Positions 1 through 9,479 are shown, counted from the first letter of the stretch. The stretch: 64,000 nt of DNA from Bacteroidales bacterium (GCA_012729335.1 JAAYDJ010000007.1:248001-312000); one strand, 5' to 3'. The notes: generated by a model not told the origin, from the letters alone. Program-made: numbers and translations.

Positions 1-354
1 GGCCGCAGCCCCCCCGCCCACAATGAACCCGGTGATCCACCGCGCCAGCTCATTGTCGACCGGAAGCACCGACGCCGAAATCAGGGTGCCCGCTCCAATG
101 GCCAACGGCGTCGAGATGGTATCGAGCAGGTTGTCTATAAAGGGAATGTAGTAAGCCCCCACCTCCACCAGGGTGGCTACACCCAGACTCACCAACGCCG
201 TATTCCCTGCCAGCCAGGAGAAATTCTCGGTGAGCGGCAGAAACCCCAGTCGCCCGGCAATACCGGCTATCAACAACGGCAGAAACACCCGGAATCCCGT
301 GCTGGCGCTTAATCCGATGCCCAGAGCAATGGCTACAATGATCTCTTTTTCCAT
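1..354 (-). CDS. DUF4126 family membrane protein (partial, C-terminus outside window)
   Basis: The left edge cuts this gene, so only the first 118 codons are visible. The protein starts MEKEIIVAIALG and has hydrophobic stretches rich in Gly, Ala and Leu. The motif run GFRVFLPLLIAG followed by LPLTENFSWL and later FIDNLLDTISTPLAIGAG is the pattern I associate with DUF4126 integral membrane proteins, whose function is unknown. A TAnnTTTG box lies 21 nt upstream, which supports this start. It is divergent from pyrF with a 94-nt gap. Family assignment is from memory of the motif pattern; no role is inferred. Confidence 0.7.
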   Translation of the reverse strand, partial: MEKEIIVAIALGIGLSASTGFRVFLPLLIAGIAGRLGFLPLTENFSWLAGNTALVSLGVATLVEVGAYYIPFIDNLLDTISTPLAIGAGTLISASVLPVDNELARWITGFIVGGGAAA

Positions 355-374
355 GACGATGCTTTTGTTTTGTT

Positions 375-382
375 CAAAGGTA
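375..382 (-). promoter_or_regulatory. Candidate Bacteroidota -7 box for the DUF4126 gene
   Basis: Read on the minus strand the sequence is TACCTTTG, an exact match to TAnnTTTG. It is 21 nt upstream of the ATG at 354. About 20 nt further upstream is TTTA, a weak match to the -33 TTTG element. Short motif, so modest confidence. Confidence 0.4.
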
Positions 383-448
383 GAGATTTTATCTCTTGTT
401 AAATTGTATCTTTAAATTTTGAAAGTGCAAAGCAAATACCCTGCCATA

Positions 449-1279
449 ATGAATAAAACCGAACTCATTGCCGCCATCAGGGAAAAGCGGAGTTTTCTCT
501 GTATTGGCCTGGATACGGACCTGCACAAAATTCCGGCCTTCCTGCGTACCGAAAAAGATCCATTGTTCACCTTCAACAAGGCTGTCATTGATGCCACCTA
601 CGACTTGTGCGTGGCCTACAAACCCAATCTGGCCTTCTATGAAAGTCTGGGTTCCGCCGGATGGGCCAGCCTCGAGAAAACCCTCCGCCATATCCGCGAC
701 CACTATCCGGGGATGTTCGTTATCGCCGATGCCAAGCGGGGCGATATTGGCAATACTTCGGGTTTGTATGCCCGGGCTTTTTTTGAGGAAATGGATTTTG
801 ACGCGGTAACCGTAGCCCCCTACATGGGGGAAGATTCCGTTAAACCTTTCCTGGAACACCAGGGAAAATGGACCATTCTGCTGGCCCTCACCTCCAACCG
901 CGGCGCCGCCGACTTCCAGTTTTCGGAAGACAAAGACGGGGGAAAACTCTACGAAAAGGTTCTCCGCCGTTCCCTGGCTTGGGGAAACGACCAAAACATG
1001 ATGTATGTGGTAGGGGCCACCAAAGCAGAGAGCCTGGCCTCAATCCGCGCAATCATTCCCCGTCATTTCCTGCTGGTTCCCGGCGTCGGGGCCCAGGGCG
1101 GAAGCCTGGAGGAGGTTTGCAGGTACGGCATGAACGACGAATGCGGACTGCTGGTCAACTCCTCCCGGAACATCCTCTATGCCTCGGGAGAACGTGACTT
1201 CGCGGAAGCGGCCCGCAATGAAGCCCTTAACCTCCAGGTCGACATGGAGGAGGAACTGCTGGAAGCCGACCTCCTATGA
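449..1279 (+). CDS. pyrF: Orotidine 5'-phosphate decarboxylase
   Basis: Converts OMP to UMP, the last step of de novo pyrimidine synthesis, in the cytoplasm. The 276-residue protein has the early motif CIGLDTD (18-24) and the catalytic Asp-Lys-Asp set in [10 protein letters not shown] (D94, K96, D99). The length and the ALTSNRGA and VPGVGAQGG phosphate-binding segments fit the longer type 2 OMP decarboxylases rather than the short E. coli type. I chose the ATG at 449 because the protein then begins [10 protein letters not shown], as in relatives; an in-frame alternative start at 419 would add ten unlikely residues. Stands alone; pyrE is 25 kb away. Confidence 0.93.
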   Translation: MNKTELIAAIREKRSFLCIGLDTDLHKIPAFLRTEKDPLFTFNKAVIDATYDLCVAYKPNLAFYESLGSAGWASLEKTLRHIRDHYPGMFVIADAKRGDIGNTSGLYARAFFEEMDFDAVTVAPYMGEDSVKPFLEHQGKWTILLALTSNRGAADFQFSEDKDGGKLYEKVLRRSLAWGNDQNMMYVVGATKAESLASIRAIIPRHFLLVPGVGAQGGSLEEVCRYGMNDECGLLVNSSRNILYASGERDFAEAARNEALNLQVDMEEELLEADLL

Positions 1280-1402
1280 TCTGCGGGTTGCCTGGTCTCT
1301 GATCTCCGCGATAAACAGAACCTGTCTCCCCCTGCGGCGGGAATACTTCAGGTTAACAATAAATTAATTCATATTGAGGCAATAATCACTAAACAATAAG
1401 CT

Positions 1403-2434
1403 ATGACAGAACAGCAATGGCAAACCCTTCTGAACATCCTTGACGGGGAAGTGCCGCCGGAGCCCGTGGCAGGATTTATCATTGACAGTCCCTGGTTGCC
1501 GGGGTGGGCGGGAATCTCTACCCTGCAGTACTACTCTTCTGACAGGATGTGGCTGGACGCCAACCTGAAGGCGCAGGCTGAATTTCCCAATGTCCTTTTT
1601 CTTCCCGGGTTTTGGTCGGAATACGGGATGTGTACCGAACCGTCGGCTTTCGGGGCCAAAACGATCTGGACCACCCACGCCCTGCCCCATGCCGACAGGA
1701 TTATTTCTGACCTGTCGGAAGCCGCGGCCATCAGAGAACCCAATCCCCGTACCGACGGCTTGCTTCCCTTTGTGATCCAGCGGCTTGCGGACTGTCAGCC
1801 TGAAATCGAAAAGGCCGGCCATGAAATCAAGTTTGCCGTGGCCCGAGGTCCCCTCAACATCGCCTCCTTTCTGATGGGAACCACCGAGCTGATGATGGGC
1901 ATGATGATGGAGCCGGAAAGGGTTCACCAGCTTCTTGAAAAGATCACCCGTTTTTCCATCGATTGGCTCCAGCTCCAGAAGGAAAAGTTTCCGACCATCG
2001 AGGGCATTCTGTTGCTCGACGACATCGTGGGCTTTGTCGGCGATGAGGAATGCCGTGAGTTTGCAGTCCCCTATCTGAAGCGGATTTTCGGGGCTTTCCA
2101 CACGCGTGTACGGTTTTTCCACAACGATGCGCAGGGTTTGGTAAGTACGCCTTACCTTCGCGAGATCGGAGTCAATCTTTTCAATTTCAGCTTCGAACAC
2201 TCACTTGGGGAGATCCGTGACCTGGCAGGGCCTTCGGTCACCCTTTTGGGGAACCTTCCCCCGCGTGATGTGATGGCTGCCGGCACTCCCGATGAGGTCC
2301 TCCGTGAAACCCGGAAAATGGTGGCTTCTGTGGCCGACCCCACCCGGATCCTCTGGTCGGTGGGCGGAGGCATGCCTCCTGGGGTCACTTCCGGACACAT
2401 CAGGGCCTTCCTGGAAGGCCTGAAGCCGGCCTGA
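1403..2434 (+). CDS. Uroporphyrinogen decarboxylase (URO-D) family protein, probable methyltransferase
   Basis: A 343-residue soluble protein of the URO-D fold. Visible features are the C-terminal segments typical of the family: a DDIVGFVGDEECREFAVPYL stretch, FHNDAQG, and LLGNLPPRDVMAAGTPDEV, where a loop near the active site holds the substrate or metal. True HemE proteins begin with an R-P-V-W-x-M-R-Q-A-G motif, which is missing, so this is more likely one of the methylcobamide:CoM methyltransferase-like members found near sugar or methylated-compound catabolism genes. It precedes two Gfo/Idh/MocA-type genes on the same strand with gaps of 74 and 96 nt. The substrate is unknown. Confidence 0.8.
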   Translation: MTEQQWQTLLNILDGEVPPEPVAGFIIDSPWLPGWAGISTLQYYSSDRMWLDANLKAQAEFPNVLFLPGFWSEYGMCTEPSAFGAKTIWTTHALPHADRIISDLSEAAAIREPNPRTDGLLPFVIQRLADCQPEIEKAGHEIKFAVARGPLNIASFLMGTTELMMGMMMEPERVHQLLEKITRFSIDWLQLQKEKFPTIEGILLLDDIVGFVGDEECREFAVPYLKRIFGAFHTRVRFFHNDAQGLVSTPYLREIGVNLFNFSFEHSLGEIRDLAGPSVTLLGNLPPRDVMAAGTPDEVLRETRKMVASVADPTRILWSVGGGMPPGVTSGHIRAFLEGLKPA

Positions 2435-2508
2435 CCCGCATGTTCCGCATGTCACAGCAACAGGGGGCTTGATCTGTTTGTGAAAGAAGTCTGTATAATC
2501 ACCTTACT

Positions 2509-3885
2509 ATGAAGCGAAGAACATTCATTAACACGTCGGTGGCTGCCACGGCGGGGGCCATGGTCGCCCCGGTGATGATTCCCTCCCATGTGATGGGGAA
2601 GAATCCGCCCTCCGACAGGATCCGGATCGGGCAGATCGGGTGTGGCCGTATCGCCCGGGGCCATGATATCATGGAAACCATTGGGTATGGGCAGGCCCTG
2701 TTCACTGCGGTCTGCGATGTGGACAGCCGGCGGCTCGACGATGGCAGGAAACTCGTGGAGGAGTATTATACCCGGACTACCGGAAAGAAAAATTATGCCG
2801 GGGTGAAGATGTATGGTGATTACCGGGAGATGCTGGAGGATCCCTCCATCGATGCGGTGATCATCAGCACTCCTGACCACTGGCATGCGCGGCCGGCCAT
2901 TGAGGCGGCCCTGGCCGGCAAGGATATTTATCTGCAGAAGCCCACCTCGCTGACCATTGCCGAGGGGAGGCTCCTGAGCGATGTAGTGCGCCGGCAGGGG
3001 GTGATTCTCCAGGTGGGAACGCAGCAGCGCTCCTCGGTCCAGTTCAGGGTGGCGGCAGAACTGGTGCGCAACGGCCGCATCGGCAGGCTCCATACCGTGA
3101 AGATCGGCCTCCCCGGAGATCCCTCCGGCCCTGAAGCCTCACCCCAGGAGGTTCCTCCGGAACTGAATTTCGATATGTGGCTGGGATCTACACCCGTGGT
3201 CCCCTACACCGAAATGGGCGTCCATCCGCGCGGGGATTACGGCCGCCCCGGGTGGCTGCGCATCGAAAATTACGGCGCCGGCATGATCACCGGCTGGGGC
3301 CAGCACCACTTCGACTCGGCAGCCTGGGGCATGGACACCGAATATACCGGACCGGTATCCGTGGAGGCGGTGGCCGAATTTCCCAAATCAGGGCTGTGGA
3401 ACGTCCATGGCGATTTCATGGTCAAAGCCGAATTTGAAAACGGAGTGACCATGTATACCAGCGGGGGCTTTCCCAACGGAATCCGCTATGAAGGCACCGA
3501 AGGATGGATCTTTGTTTCCCGGGGCGATTATGTGGCTTCCGCCAGTGATCCCGTGGTCGCCGACGCCAGCCGTAAGGCCCTCGACGCCAGCAACCCGGCC
3601 ATTCTTTCCGCGCTCCCCCGACCCGGAGAAATCCACCTCTATCAGAGCGATAACCAGCATGGCAACTGGCTCGATTGTATCAAATCACGGAAAGAACCCA
3701 TTTCTCCCGTTGAAATAGGCCACCGGGCCTGTACCGTCTGCCTCATCAGCCATATCGCCATGAAAATTCCCGGACGCCTCGCCTGGGACCCCCGCTCCGA
3801 AAGATTTACCAACAGCGAAGAGGCCAATAAACTCCTCAGCCGGCCACAGCGACACCCCTGGGGAACCAACACCCTCCGGCTTTGA
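2509..3885 (+). CDS. Gfo/Idh/MocA family oxidoreductase with Tat-type leader
   Basis: NAD(P)-dependent sugar-dehydrogenase-like protein of 458 residues. The N-terminus MKRRTFINTSVAATAGA has the twin-arginine pattern and a hydrophobic core, so export by Tat is likely. The Rossmann dinucleotide-binding segment follows (IRIGQIGCGRIARGHD, about 38-53). The usual E-K-P motif appears as LQKP before TSLTIAEG, keeping the lysine. The STPDHWHA segment is also typical. Exported members of this family in Bacteroidota often act on glycans, but substrate and direction cannot be told here. It lies in a same-strand run with the URO-D-family gene and a second oxidoreductase-like lipoprotein. Confidence 0.88.
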   Translation: MKRRTFINTSVAATAGAMVAPVMIPSHVMGKNPPSDRIRIGQIGCGRIARGHDIMETIGYGQALFTAVCDVDSRRLDDGRKLVEEYYTRTTGKKNYAGVKMYGDYREMLEDPSIDAVIISTPDHWHARPAIEAALAGKDIYLQKPTSLTIAEGRLLSDVVRRQGVILQVGTQQRSSVQFRVAAELVRNGRIGRLHTVKIGLPGDPSGPEASPQEVPPELNFDMWLGSTPVVPYTEMGVHPRGDYGRPGWLRIENYGAGMITGWGQHHFDSAAWGMDTEYTGPVSVEAVAEFPKSGLWNVHGDFMVKAEFENGVTMYTSGGFPNGIRYEGTEGWIFVSRGDYVASASDPVVADASRKALDASNPAILSALPRPGEIHLYQSDNQHGNWLDCIKSRKEPISPVEIGHRACTVCLISHIAMKIPGRLAWDPRSERFTNSEEANKLLSRPQRHPWGTNTLRL

Positions 3886-3981
3886 AAGGCAGAAGTGGAT
3901 GCAGGGGGTGCCCCGCATGGTTACGAATAATCAAGGGATGTTTCGTGGAAATATCCTGGTAAACATAAATATTTAGTCTAT

Positions 3982-5382
3982 ATGAACAGCAAATGGATTC
4001 TGATGATGTTACTGGCAGGGAGTTTAATAGGTTGCCAGGGTGGGGGGCAGAAGAAGGACGAAGCCTCTGTTTTTACGGGTGCCGCTGGCGAGGTCAGGCT
4101 GATCACTCTTGATCCGGGGCATTTTCATGCGGCGCTGGTTCAAAAGTCGATGTATCCCCAGATTGATCAGGAGGTGCACGTTTTTGCCCCGGCAGGTTCA
4201 GATGTGACGGAACACCTGGCCAGAGTGGAGGGGTATAATTCCCGGGAGGATCAACCCACCTCCTGGAAGGAGGTGGTCTATACCGGGGAGGATTTTCTGG
4301 AGCGCATGCTCGACACCAAACCGGGGAATCTGGTGGTGCTGGCCGGCAACAATGCCCGTAAAACGGAGTATATTCTGAAGGCGGTGAACGCCGGACTTAA
4401 CGTCCTGGCCGACAAACCGATGGTGATTACGCACGACCGCTATCCCCTGTTGGAGGAGGCTTTCAGGGTGGCGGCCGAAAAAGGGGTCTTTCTCTATGAC
4501 ATCATGACCGAGCGGTATGAGATCACTACCATGCTGCAGCGGGAACTGTCGCTGGTGAAGGAGGTGTTCGGGGAGCTTCTGCCCGGGACGGTCGAAGAAC
4601 CGGCCATCACCAAGGAGAGCGTCCACCATTTCAGCAAGATGGTGTCGGGGAAACCCCTGCGCCGCCCGGCCTGGTTTTTTGACACCACCCAGCAGGGAGA
4701 GGGGATTGTCGACGTGACCACCCATCTGGTCGATCTGATTCAATGGGAGGCGTTTCCGGAGGTCATCCTGAAAAAGGAGGATGTGGAGTTGCTCGATGCC
4801 CGCCGCTGGAGCACCGGCATGACCCTTGAACAGTTTTCCGGGGTTACCGGGATGGAGCAGTTTCCCGGCTTTCTGGAGGGCAGCGTGGAGGATGGCGTGC
4901 TGAAGGTGTTCAGCAACGGGGCCTTCAATTACAAACTCAAGGGGATTCATGCCCGCATTTCGGTGATCTGGAATTACAGCGCTCCTGCGGGGACCGGCGA
5001 CACGCATTACAGCATCATGCGCGGGAGCCGTTGTAACCTGGTCATCAGGCAGGGTGCTGAAGAAAACTACCAGCCGGTGCTGTACATTGAGCCGGTGGAG
5101 GGGGAAGACCCCAAAGCCTTCGAAACTGCCCTGCAGAAGGTGATCGATGAAAAACTGGGGGTGTCGTGGCCGGGGGTGAAGCTCTCTTCCGCCGGTGTGA
5201 ACATCTGGTCGCTGGAGATCCCCGCTATATACAAGGTGGGCCATGAAGCCCATTTTGGCCAGGTCATGGAGAAATATCTCAGCTTCCTGGTCAAAGGGGA
5301 GATGCCCGCATGGGAAATCCCCAATATGCTGGTTAAGTATTACACCACCACTGAAGCCCTTAAACTGGCGTCGGAGGAATAA
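3982..5382 (+). CDS. Gfo/Idh/MocA-like oxidoreductase lipoprotein
   Basis: The 466-residue product starts with a type II signal peptide; the lipobox SLIGC places the lipidated cysteine at residue 18. A nucleotide-binding-like region (EVRLITLDPGHFHAALV, about 37-53) is followed by NLVVLAGNNARKTEYI and NVLADKPMVI, where DKP stands in place of the family EKP motif. The C-terminal half is a long domain that does not look like the standard family C-terminus and matches my memory of the putative-oxidoreductase C-terminal domain seen in Bacteroidota. Probably membrane anchored in the periplasm or at the surface. It is followed by a bidirectional terminator. Confidence 0.8.
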   Translation: MNSKWILMMLLAGSLIGCQGGGQKKDEASVFTGAAGEVRLITLDPGHFHAALVQKSMYPQIDQEVHVFAPAGSDVTEHLARVEGYNSREDQPTSWKEVVYTGEDFLERMLDTKPGNLVVLAGNNARKTEYILKAVNAGLNVLADKPMVITHDRYPLLEEAFRVAAEKGVFLYDIMTERYEITTMLQRELSLVKEVFGELLPGTVEEPAITKESVHHFSKMVSGKPLRRPAWFFDTTQQGEGIVDVTTHLVDLIQWEAFPEVILKKEDVELLDARRWSTGMTLEQFSGVTGMEQFPGFLEGSVEDGVLKVFSNGAFNYKLKGIHARISVIWNYSAPAGTGDTHYSIMRGSRCNLVIRQGAEENYQPVLYIEPVEGEDPKAFETALQKVIDEKLGVSWPGVKLSSAGVNIWSLEIPAIYKVGHEAHFGQVMEKYLSFLVKGEMPAWEIPNMLVKYYTTTEALKLASEE

Positions 5383-5399
5383 TTTTTCGCACTGGCCAT

Positions 5400-5436
5400 A
5401 AAAAAGCAGCTTTCCGGCACCGGAAGCTGCTTTTTT
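5400..5436 (+). terminator. Bidirectional rho-independent terminator
   Basis: A hairpin with arms GCAGCTTTCCGG and CCGGAAGCTGC (one bulged T) is flanked by an A-run on the left and six T on the right. It sits between the convergent oxidoreductase lipoprotein gene and the M20 gene and can end both transcripts. Confidence 0.85.
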
Positions 5437-5494
5437 ATGTGTGGGGGATGGCCGCGCTCCTGAGGGAAAAAGGAGGCCTTCCATCTTCCCCTGA

Positions 5495-6877
5495 TCAGGC
5501 TTGTGCAGGGGCCATCAGCTCCGCATAGTACTTGAAAAAGAGCGGAATGGTCCTGATGCCGTTGAAGAACTGCTCCAGAGGGTAGTTCTCATTGGGGGAG
5601 TGGATGGCATCGGCTTCGAGGCCGAAGCCCATGAGTACCGATTTTACGCCCAGGACTTTCTCAAAGGTGCTGATGATGGGGATGCTGCCTCCCGAGCGCA
5701 CGGGCACCGGCAGGATGCCGTAGACCTCCTGGTAAGCTTTTTCAGCCGCCTTGTAGGCCGGCAGGTCGATGGGGCAGACATATCCCTGCCCTCCGTGAAG
5801 GTAGCTGACCTCCACCTTTACCGGGGCCGGGGCAATTGATTCAAGATACTCCTTGAAGAGCACTTCGATTTTGGTGTGGTCCTGATGGGGAACCAACCGG
5901 GTAGAGATTTTGGCGTAGGCCTTGGAGGGAAGGACCGTTTTGGCGCCTTCACCGGTGTATCCTCCCCAGATGCCGCAGACATCCAGAGAAGGACGGATGC
6001 CTGTGCGCTCCTTCGGGGAGTACCCCTCTTCACCCTGAAGTGCTTTCACGCCGATGCCTGCCTTGAAAGCCTCCTCGTCGAAAGGGGCCCTGGCCAGCAT
6101 CGCCCGCTCTTCCGCCGACACTTCCAGCACATCGTCATAAAACCCCGGTACGGTGATCCTTCCCCTTTCGTCGGTCAGTCCGGCGATCAACTTGCTCAGC
6201 ACGTTGATGGGATTGGCCACGGTGCCCCCGAACAAACCCGAGTGAAGGTCGTGTGACGGCCCCGTCACCTCTACCTGCCAATAGGCCAGTCCGCGTAGCC
6301 CCGTGGTGATGCTCGGGATCTTCGGGCCGATCATGGAAGTGTCACTGACGAGAATGATGTCTGATTTCAGCATCTCCTTGTGATTCAGACAGAACTTCTC
6401 CAGGTTGGGAGAGCCGATCTCCTCTTCCCCTTCGATCATAAACTTGACATTACAGGGAAGGGTGCCCGTCTTGACCATCAGCTCGAATGCCTTGGCATGC
6501 ATCATGCTCTGCCCCTTGTCGTCGTCGGCGCCACGGGCGTAGATTTTTCCGTCCCGTATTTCCGGCTCGAAAGGCGGGGAAACCCACTTCTCTATGGGAT
6601 CGACCGGCATCACATCCATATGGGCGTAGACCAGAACGGTCGGCAGGGCCGGATCAATGATCTTTTCTCCATAAGTGACAGGATTCCCGTCGGTTTCGAA
6701 AACCTCCGCCTTGTCGGCCCCTGAATTCAGCAACAACTCCTTCCAGTATACGGCGGCCTGGTACATGTCTGCCTTGTGCTCCGTCTGGGAACTGATCGAG
6801 GGAATGCGAATCAGTCCGAACAGTTCCTCCAGGAAACGCTCCTTGTGGTGTTCTATGTAATTATTGATCTGCTTCAT
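5495..6877 (-). CDS. M20 family dipeptidase
   Basis: Zinc-dependent peptidase of 460 residues, close to the usual size of the carnosinase-like M20 subgroup. Metal-site motifs are visible in order: YAHMDVMP (H86, D88), RGADDDKGQ (bridging Asp at 119), EGEEEIGSPN (acid pair around 151-152), and HSPNENYPL near the C-terminus. The lid domain lies between them. There is no signal peptide, so it acts in the cytoplasm, probably on short peptides. It lies downstream of the TPR lipoprotein gene on the same strand but is separated by a strong terminator, so it probably has its own promoter. Confidence 0.92.
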   Translation of the reverse strand: MKQINNYIEHHKERFLEELFGLIRIPSISSQTEHKADMYQAAVYWKELLLNSGADKAEVFETDGNPVTYGEKIIDPALPTVLVYAHMDVMPVDPIEKWVSPPFEPEIRDGKIYARGADDDKGQSMMHAKAFELMVKTGTLPCNVKFMIEGEEEIGSPNLEKFCLNHKEMLKSDIILVSDTSMIGPKIPSITTGLRGLAYWQVEVTGPSHDLHSGLFGGTVANPINVLSKLIAGLTDERGRITVPGFYDDVLEVSAEERAMLARAPFDEEAFKAGIGVKALQGEEGYSPKERTGIRPSLDVCGIWGGYTGEGAKTVLPSKAYAKISTRLVPHQDHTKIEVLFKEYLESIAPAPVKVEVSYLHGGQGYVCPIDLPAYKAAEKAYQEVYGILPVPVRSGGSIPIISTFEKVLGVKSVLMGFGLEADAIHSPNENYPLEQFFNGIRTIPLFFKYYAELMAPAQA

Positions 6878-6895
6878 CGCGATATGTCTGAGATT

Positions 6896-6945
6896 AAAAA
6901 AAAAACCGGCAACCTTCCCCCCTCAAGGGATGGAAAGCGTGCCGG
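6896..6945 (-). terminator. Rho-independent terminator of the TPR lipoprotein gene
   Basis: On the minus strand a nested hairpin (outer stem CCGGCA/TGCCGG, inner CTTTCC/GGAAG and CCC/GGG) is followed directly by a run of ten T. It starts 9 nt after the lipoprotein stop codon, between that gene and the M20 dipeptidase gene. Confidence 0.85.
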
Positions 6946-6953
6946 GAGGAAAA

Positions 6954-8705
6954 TTATTCAACGATTGCTTTAAAGCGTGCGTTGTCAAAATACTTGAAGA
7001 ATTCCATGTCGGTAGCGGCCAAAGTCTTTGCTTTGGGGTTGATGGCGACTGCTTTTGCCAGGCTTTCCATGACCAGGGTTTCCTGGTTGGTGCGGGCGCC
7101 GACCACCGCGCGGAGGTATTCCTTCAGGTAGCACCCTTCACGGTCGTAATCTTCGAGGTCGCTGAGGGCCCCGTTGTAATTGCCTGAGATCAGTTTCACC
7201 AGGGCGGTGTTGGGATCGGCCTCACTCCTGAAATACTGGTTGGCCCGGTTGTAATCACCCTTGCGGATGCTGACCAGCCCCAGGTTGTAGTTGACCTCAT
7301 TCCCCAGACCGGAGGCGGCACCAAAGTACTCTTCGGCACGGGCCAGGTCGTTCTCGAAAAGGGCGATGGTCCCCAGATTGTTCTTGATCACCGGTTCATC
7401 GCGCTTAAGGGATTCAGCCTTTTCAAACCACGGCTTGGCTTCGCCGTATTTCAGCTGACTGGCCAAAACCATGCCTACATTGTTGGGACCTCTCCAATCA
7501 GTGGGATAGATGCTGGTAAAGGCTTTGTAGATCTTCATTTTCTTGTCATCGTCAGAAGTCAGCGTGGCTGCATAGAGCAATTCGGCCTGGTTGAGCGAGG
7601 AAGGATTGCTCTCGGCGATGGCCACAATCTCCTCGTCGCTCTTTCCGATGATGTTGACCGAAGTAAGCAGTTTGGCCCTGCGGAGTTTGGGCAGTACCTC
7701 GTCGGCCACCTGGGTGAATGCTGAGGAGAGATTCTTGATTTCACGCTCCCGGACTTCGGGATCGGTGTACATCGATAAAACCCTCAATATGAGGTCCTTG
7801 TCCTGAATGTTTGATTTTTCGAGCATTTCCCTGAAGCCTTCCCAGTCCTCGGGGGTGTAACGCGTGCGGAGGTTGGCTTCCACCTGTGCTTTTTTCATCT
7901 GTTCTTCCACGAAAGCGGTGGAGGTTTTCTCACGTTTGGATGCCAGGTCGGTATTCAGGTCGAGGGAGCCGTCGGGGGAGGCATAGGCTGAAACCTCCAC
8001 CTTTTTGACCTCCTTTTTATCATCTTTATGCGCCTCTTTGGTGTATTCGAGGTAGTTGCGTACATCCCCGGAGGTGGTCTCCTCCTTGCGCAGGGCAGCG
8101 CTGTTGATCAGGTAAGTGATGTCGGCGATCATCTCATCGGGGACGATTCTCTGGAAGGGATCGATGGCCGGGTCGTACTTGCCGGTGGTGTTGGCTTCCC
8201 GGCTCACACCGGTAAGGGCTTTCGGGGTGACCGCCATCAGGGTGTTGGTAGCCAGGATACCCCGGGCGATGGTCACCGGGGCCAGGGTGACATGTTTCGT
8301 TCCCCGGCGGGCTTCCATCTTCATGACCAGGTCCGACTTGCGCATCTCCTCCCGATAGGGAAACAGCTCTTTGTAGCTGAAGTTTCCTCCTGCGTTGTAG
8401 GAAATCACCCGGTAGTTGTCCCTGACCTTCTCTCCCTGCAGGGTCACCGGCGGAAGCACTGTCTCTCCCCCTTCATAACGGAGTACCGGCGTGGCCGTCA
8501 GCATGGCCTTCTTGTCGAAATACTTCCCGGGAAAGATGCCGTTTACGGCCACATCTACCTTGCCTGCATGGGTCTCCAACACTTCCGGAGTCACCTTGAA
8601 CCGGATGCCTCCGGCATTCTGCTGCATCTTCTTCAGGCTCACACATCCCGACATCAGGGTGAGGGAGAGGAGCGAAATAAATACCACTCTGATACTTTTG
8701 TCCAT
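6954..8705 (-). CDS. Lipoprotein with OmpA-like segment and TPR repeats
   Basis: The 583-residue protein has a type II signal peptide with lipobox LMSGC (Cys21). The first 200 residues are beta-rich. Around residues 225-275 is VEVSAYASPDGSLDLN followed by an acidic/basic helix, which resembles the start of an OmpA peptidoglycan-binding domain (the ASPDG loop) but lacks a complete copy of the domain. From about residue 370 onward it has tetratricopeptide-like helices (NNLGTIALFENDLARAEEYF, YNLGLVSIRKGDYNRANQYF). This layout suggests an envelope scaffold protein facing the periplasm. I recognise the architecture as common in Bacteroidales but know no proven function. Confidence 0.75.
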   Translation of the reverse strand: MDKSIRVVFISLLSLTLMSGCVSLKKMQQNAGGIRFKVTPEVLETHAGKVDVAVNGIFPGKYFDKKAMLTATPVLRYEGGETVLPPVTLQGEKVRDNYRVISYNAGGNFSYKELFPYREEMRKSDLVMKMEARRGTKHVTLAPVTIARGILATNTLMAVTPKALTGVSREANTTGKYDPAIDPFQRIVPDEMIADITYLINSAALRKEETTSGDVRNYLEYTKEAHKDDKKEVKKVEVSAYASPDGSLDLNTDLASKREKTSTAFVEEQMKKAQVEANLRTRYTPEDWEGFREMLEKSNIQDKDLILRVLSMYTDPEVREREIKNLSSAFTQVADEVLPKLRRAKLLTSVNIIGKSDEEIVAIAESNPSSLNQAELLYAATLTSDDDKKMKIYKAFTSIYPTDWRGPNNVGMVLASQLKYGEAKPWFEKAESLKRDEPVIKNNLGTIALFENDLARAEEYFGAASGLGNEVNYNLGLVSIRKGDYNRANQYFRSEADPNTALVKLISGNYNGALSDLEDYDREGCYLKEYLRAVVGARTNQETLVMESLAKAVAINPKAKTLAATDMEFFKYFDNARFKAIVE

Positions 8706-8767
8706 AACTAACTGCTTAAAAATCTGTTATATGCTATTAAACGTAAAAATAGTGCTTATAATTCCAT

Positions 8768-9406
8768 TCAGGGAAGGATAAGCCGGGTGACACCCGGCTT
8801 GAAATCATTCTCCAGGATGGTATTTTTCAGTAACAGGTAATGTTCGGGATAGTTCACAAAGTCGATCCGGTTGGTATCAACAATGAGCACCGGAAACTGG
8901 GTGACCTGTTTGAAATAGTCGAAATAACCTGACTGGATTTTATCGAGGTAGGCCGGATCCATCTGCTGTTCATAGTCTCTTCCTCTTTTCCTGATGTTGC
9001 GCATGAGGTTTTCGGTGGTGAGGTAGAGGTAGACGTAGAGGTCGGGTTTGGGCAGCGACTCGAAGACGATGTTGAACAGCCTGCGGAAGAGGCGGTATTC
9101 ATCGGTCTGGAGGGTGTTGCTGGCGAAGATGGCCGACTTGGTGAAATAATAGTCGGAGATCATCAGTGAACGGAAGAGTTCGGGCTGGAGGACCTCCTTT
9201 TTGATCTGGTTGTAGCGGTCGGCCAGGAAGGAGAGTTCCAGGGGGAAGGAATAGCGCTCCTGGTCGGCGTAAAATTTGGGCAGAAAGGGGTTGTCGGCGA
9301 ATTGTTCCAGCACCAGGCGGGCGTTCAGTTCGTCGCTCAGCATCGAGGCCAGGGTGGTTTTTCCGGCCCCGATGTTCCCTTCAATCACCAGAAATCTCAA
9401 ATCCAT
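8768..9406 (-). CDS. Deoxynucleoside kinase
   Basis: Salvage enzyme that phosphorylates deoxynucleosides with ATP, in the cytoplasm. The 212-residue length fits the bacterial dNK/dGK-dAK family. The P-loop GNIGAGKTT is at residues 10-18. The family segments follow: EQFADNPFLPKFY, an FPLELSFLADRYNQ helix, and a lid region rich in arginine (MRNIRKRGRDYE). The exact nucleoside preference cannot be read. It lies 73 nt downstream of the prolyl oligopeptidase gene on the same strand and may be cotranscribed with it. Confidence 0.9.
   Translation of the reverse strand: MDLRFLVIEGNIGAGKTTLASMLSDELNARLVLEQFADNPFLPKFYADQERYSFPLELSFLADRYNQIKKEVLQPELFRSLMISDYYFTKSAIFASNTLQTDEYRLFRRLFNIVFESLPKPDLYVYLYLTTENLMRNIRKRGRDYEQQMDPAYLDKIQSGYFDYFKQVTQFPVLIVDTNRIDFVNYPEHYLLLKNTILENDFKPGVTRLILP
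8780..8800. repeat. Perfect 10-bp inverted repeat at the 3' end of the kinase gene
   Basis: AAGCCGGGTG, one central base, then CACCCGGCTT. It overlaps the last codons of the deoxynucleoside kinase gene. There is no T-run after it on the minus strand, so it may be an RNA stem or 3'-end stabiliser rather than a classic terminator. Confidence 0.5.
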
Positions 9407-9479
9407 AGTTTATTTTCTGCGTATTTCCTTCTTTCAAGGCAGATCCGGGTTGTGGCCTGAGGCGCCCCGGCATCCCTTT

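Noticed and set aside
1403-2434. True heme-pathway HemE
   Set aside because: The N-terminal substrate-binding motif of HemE is missing, and no other heme genes are near.
2600-3900. Several open frames on the minus strand of the Tat oxidoreductase gene
   Set aside because: They are shadows of a gene with clear Gfo/Idh/MocA motifs.
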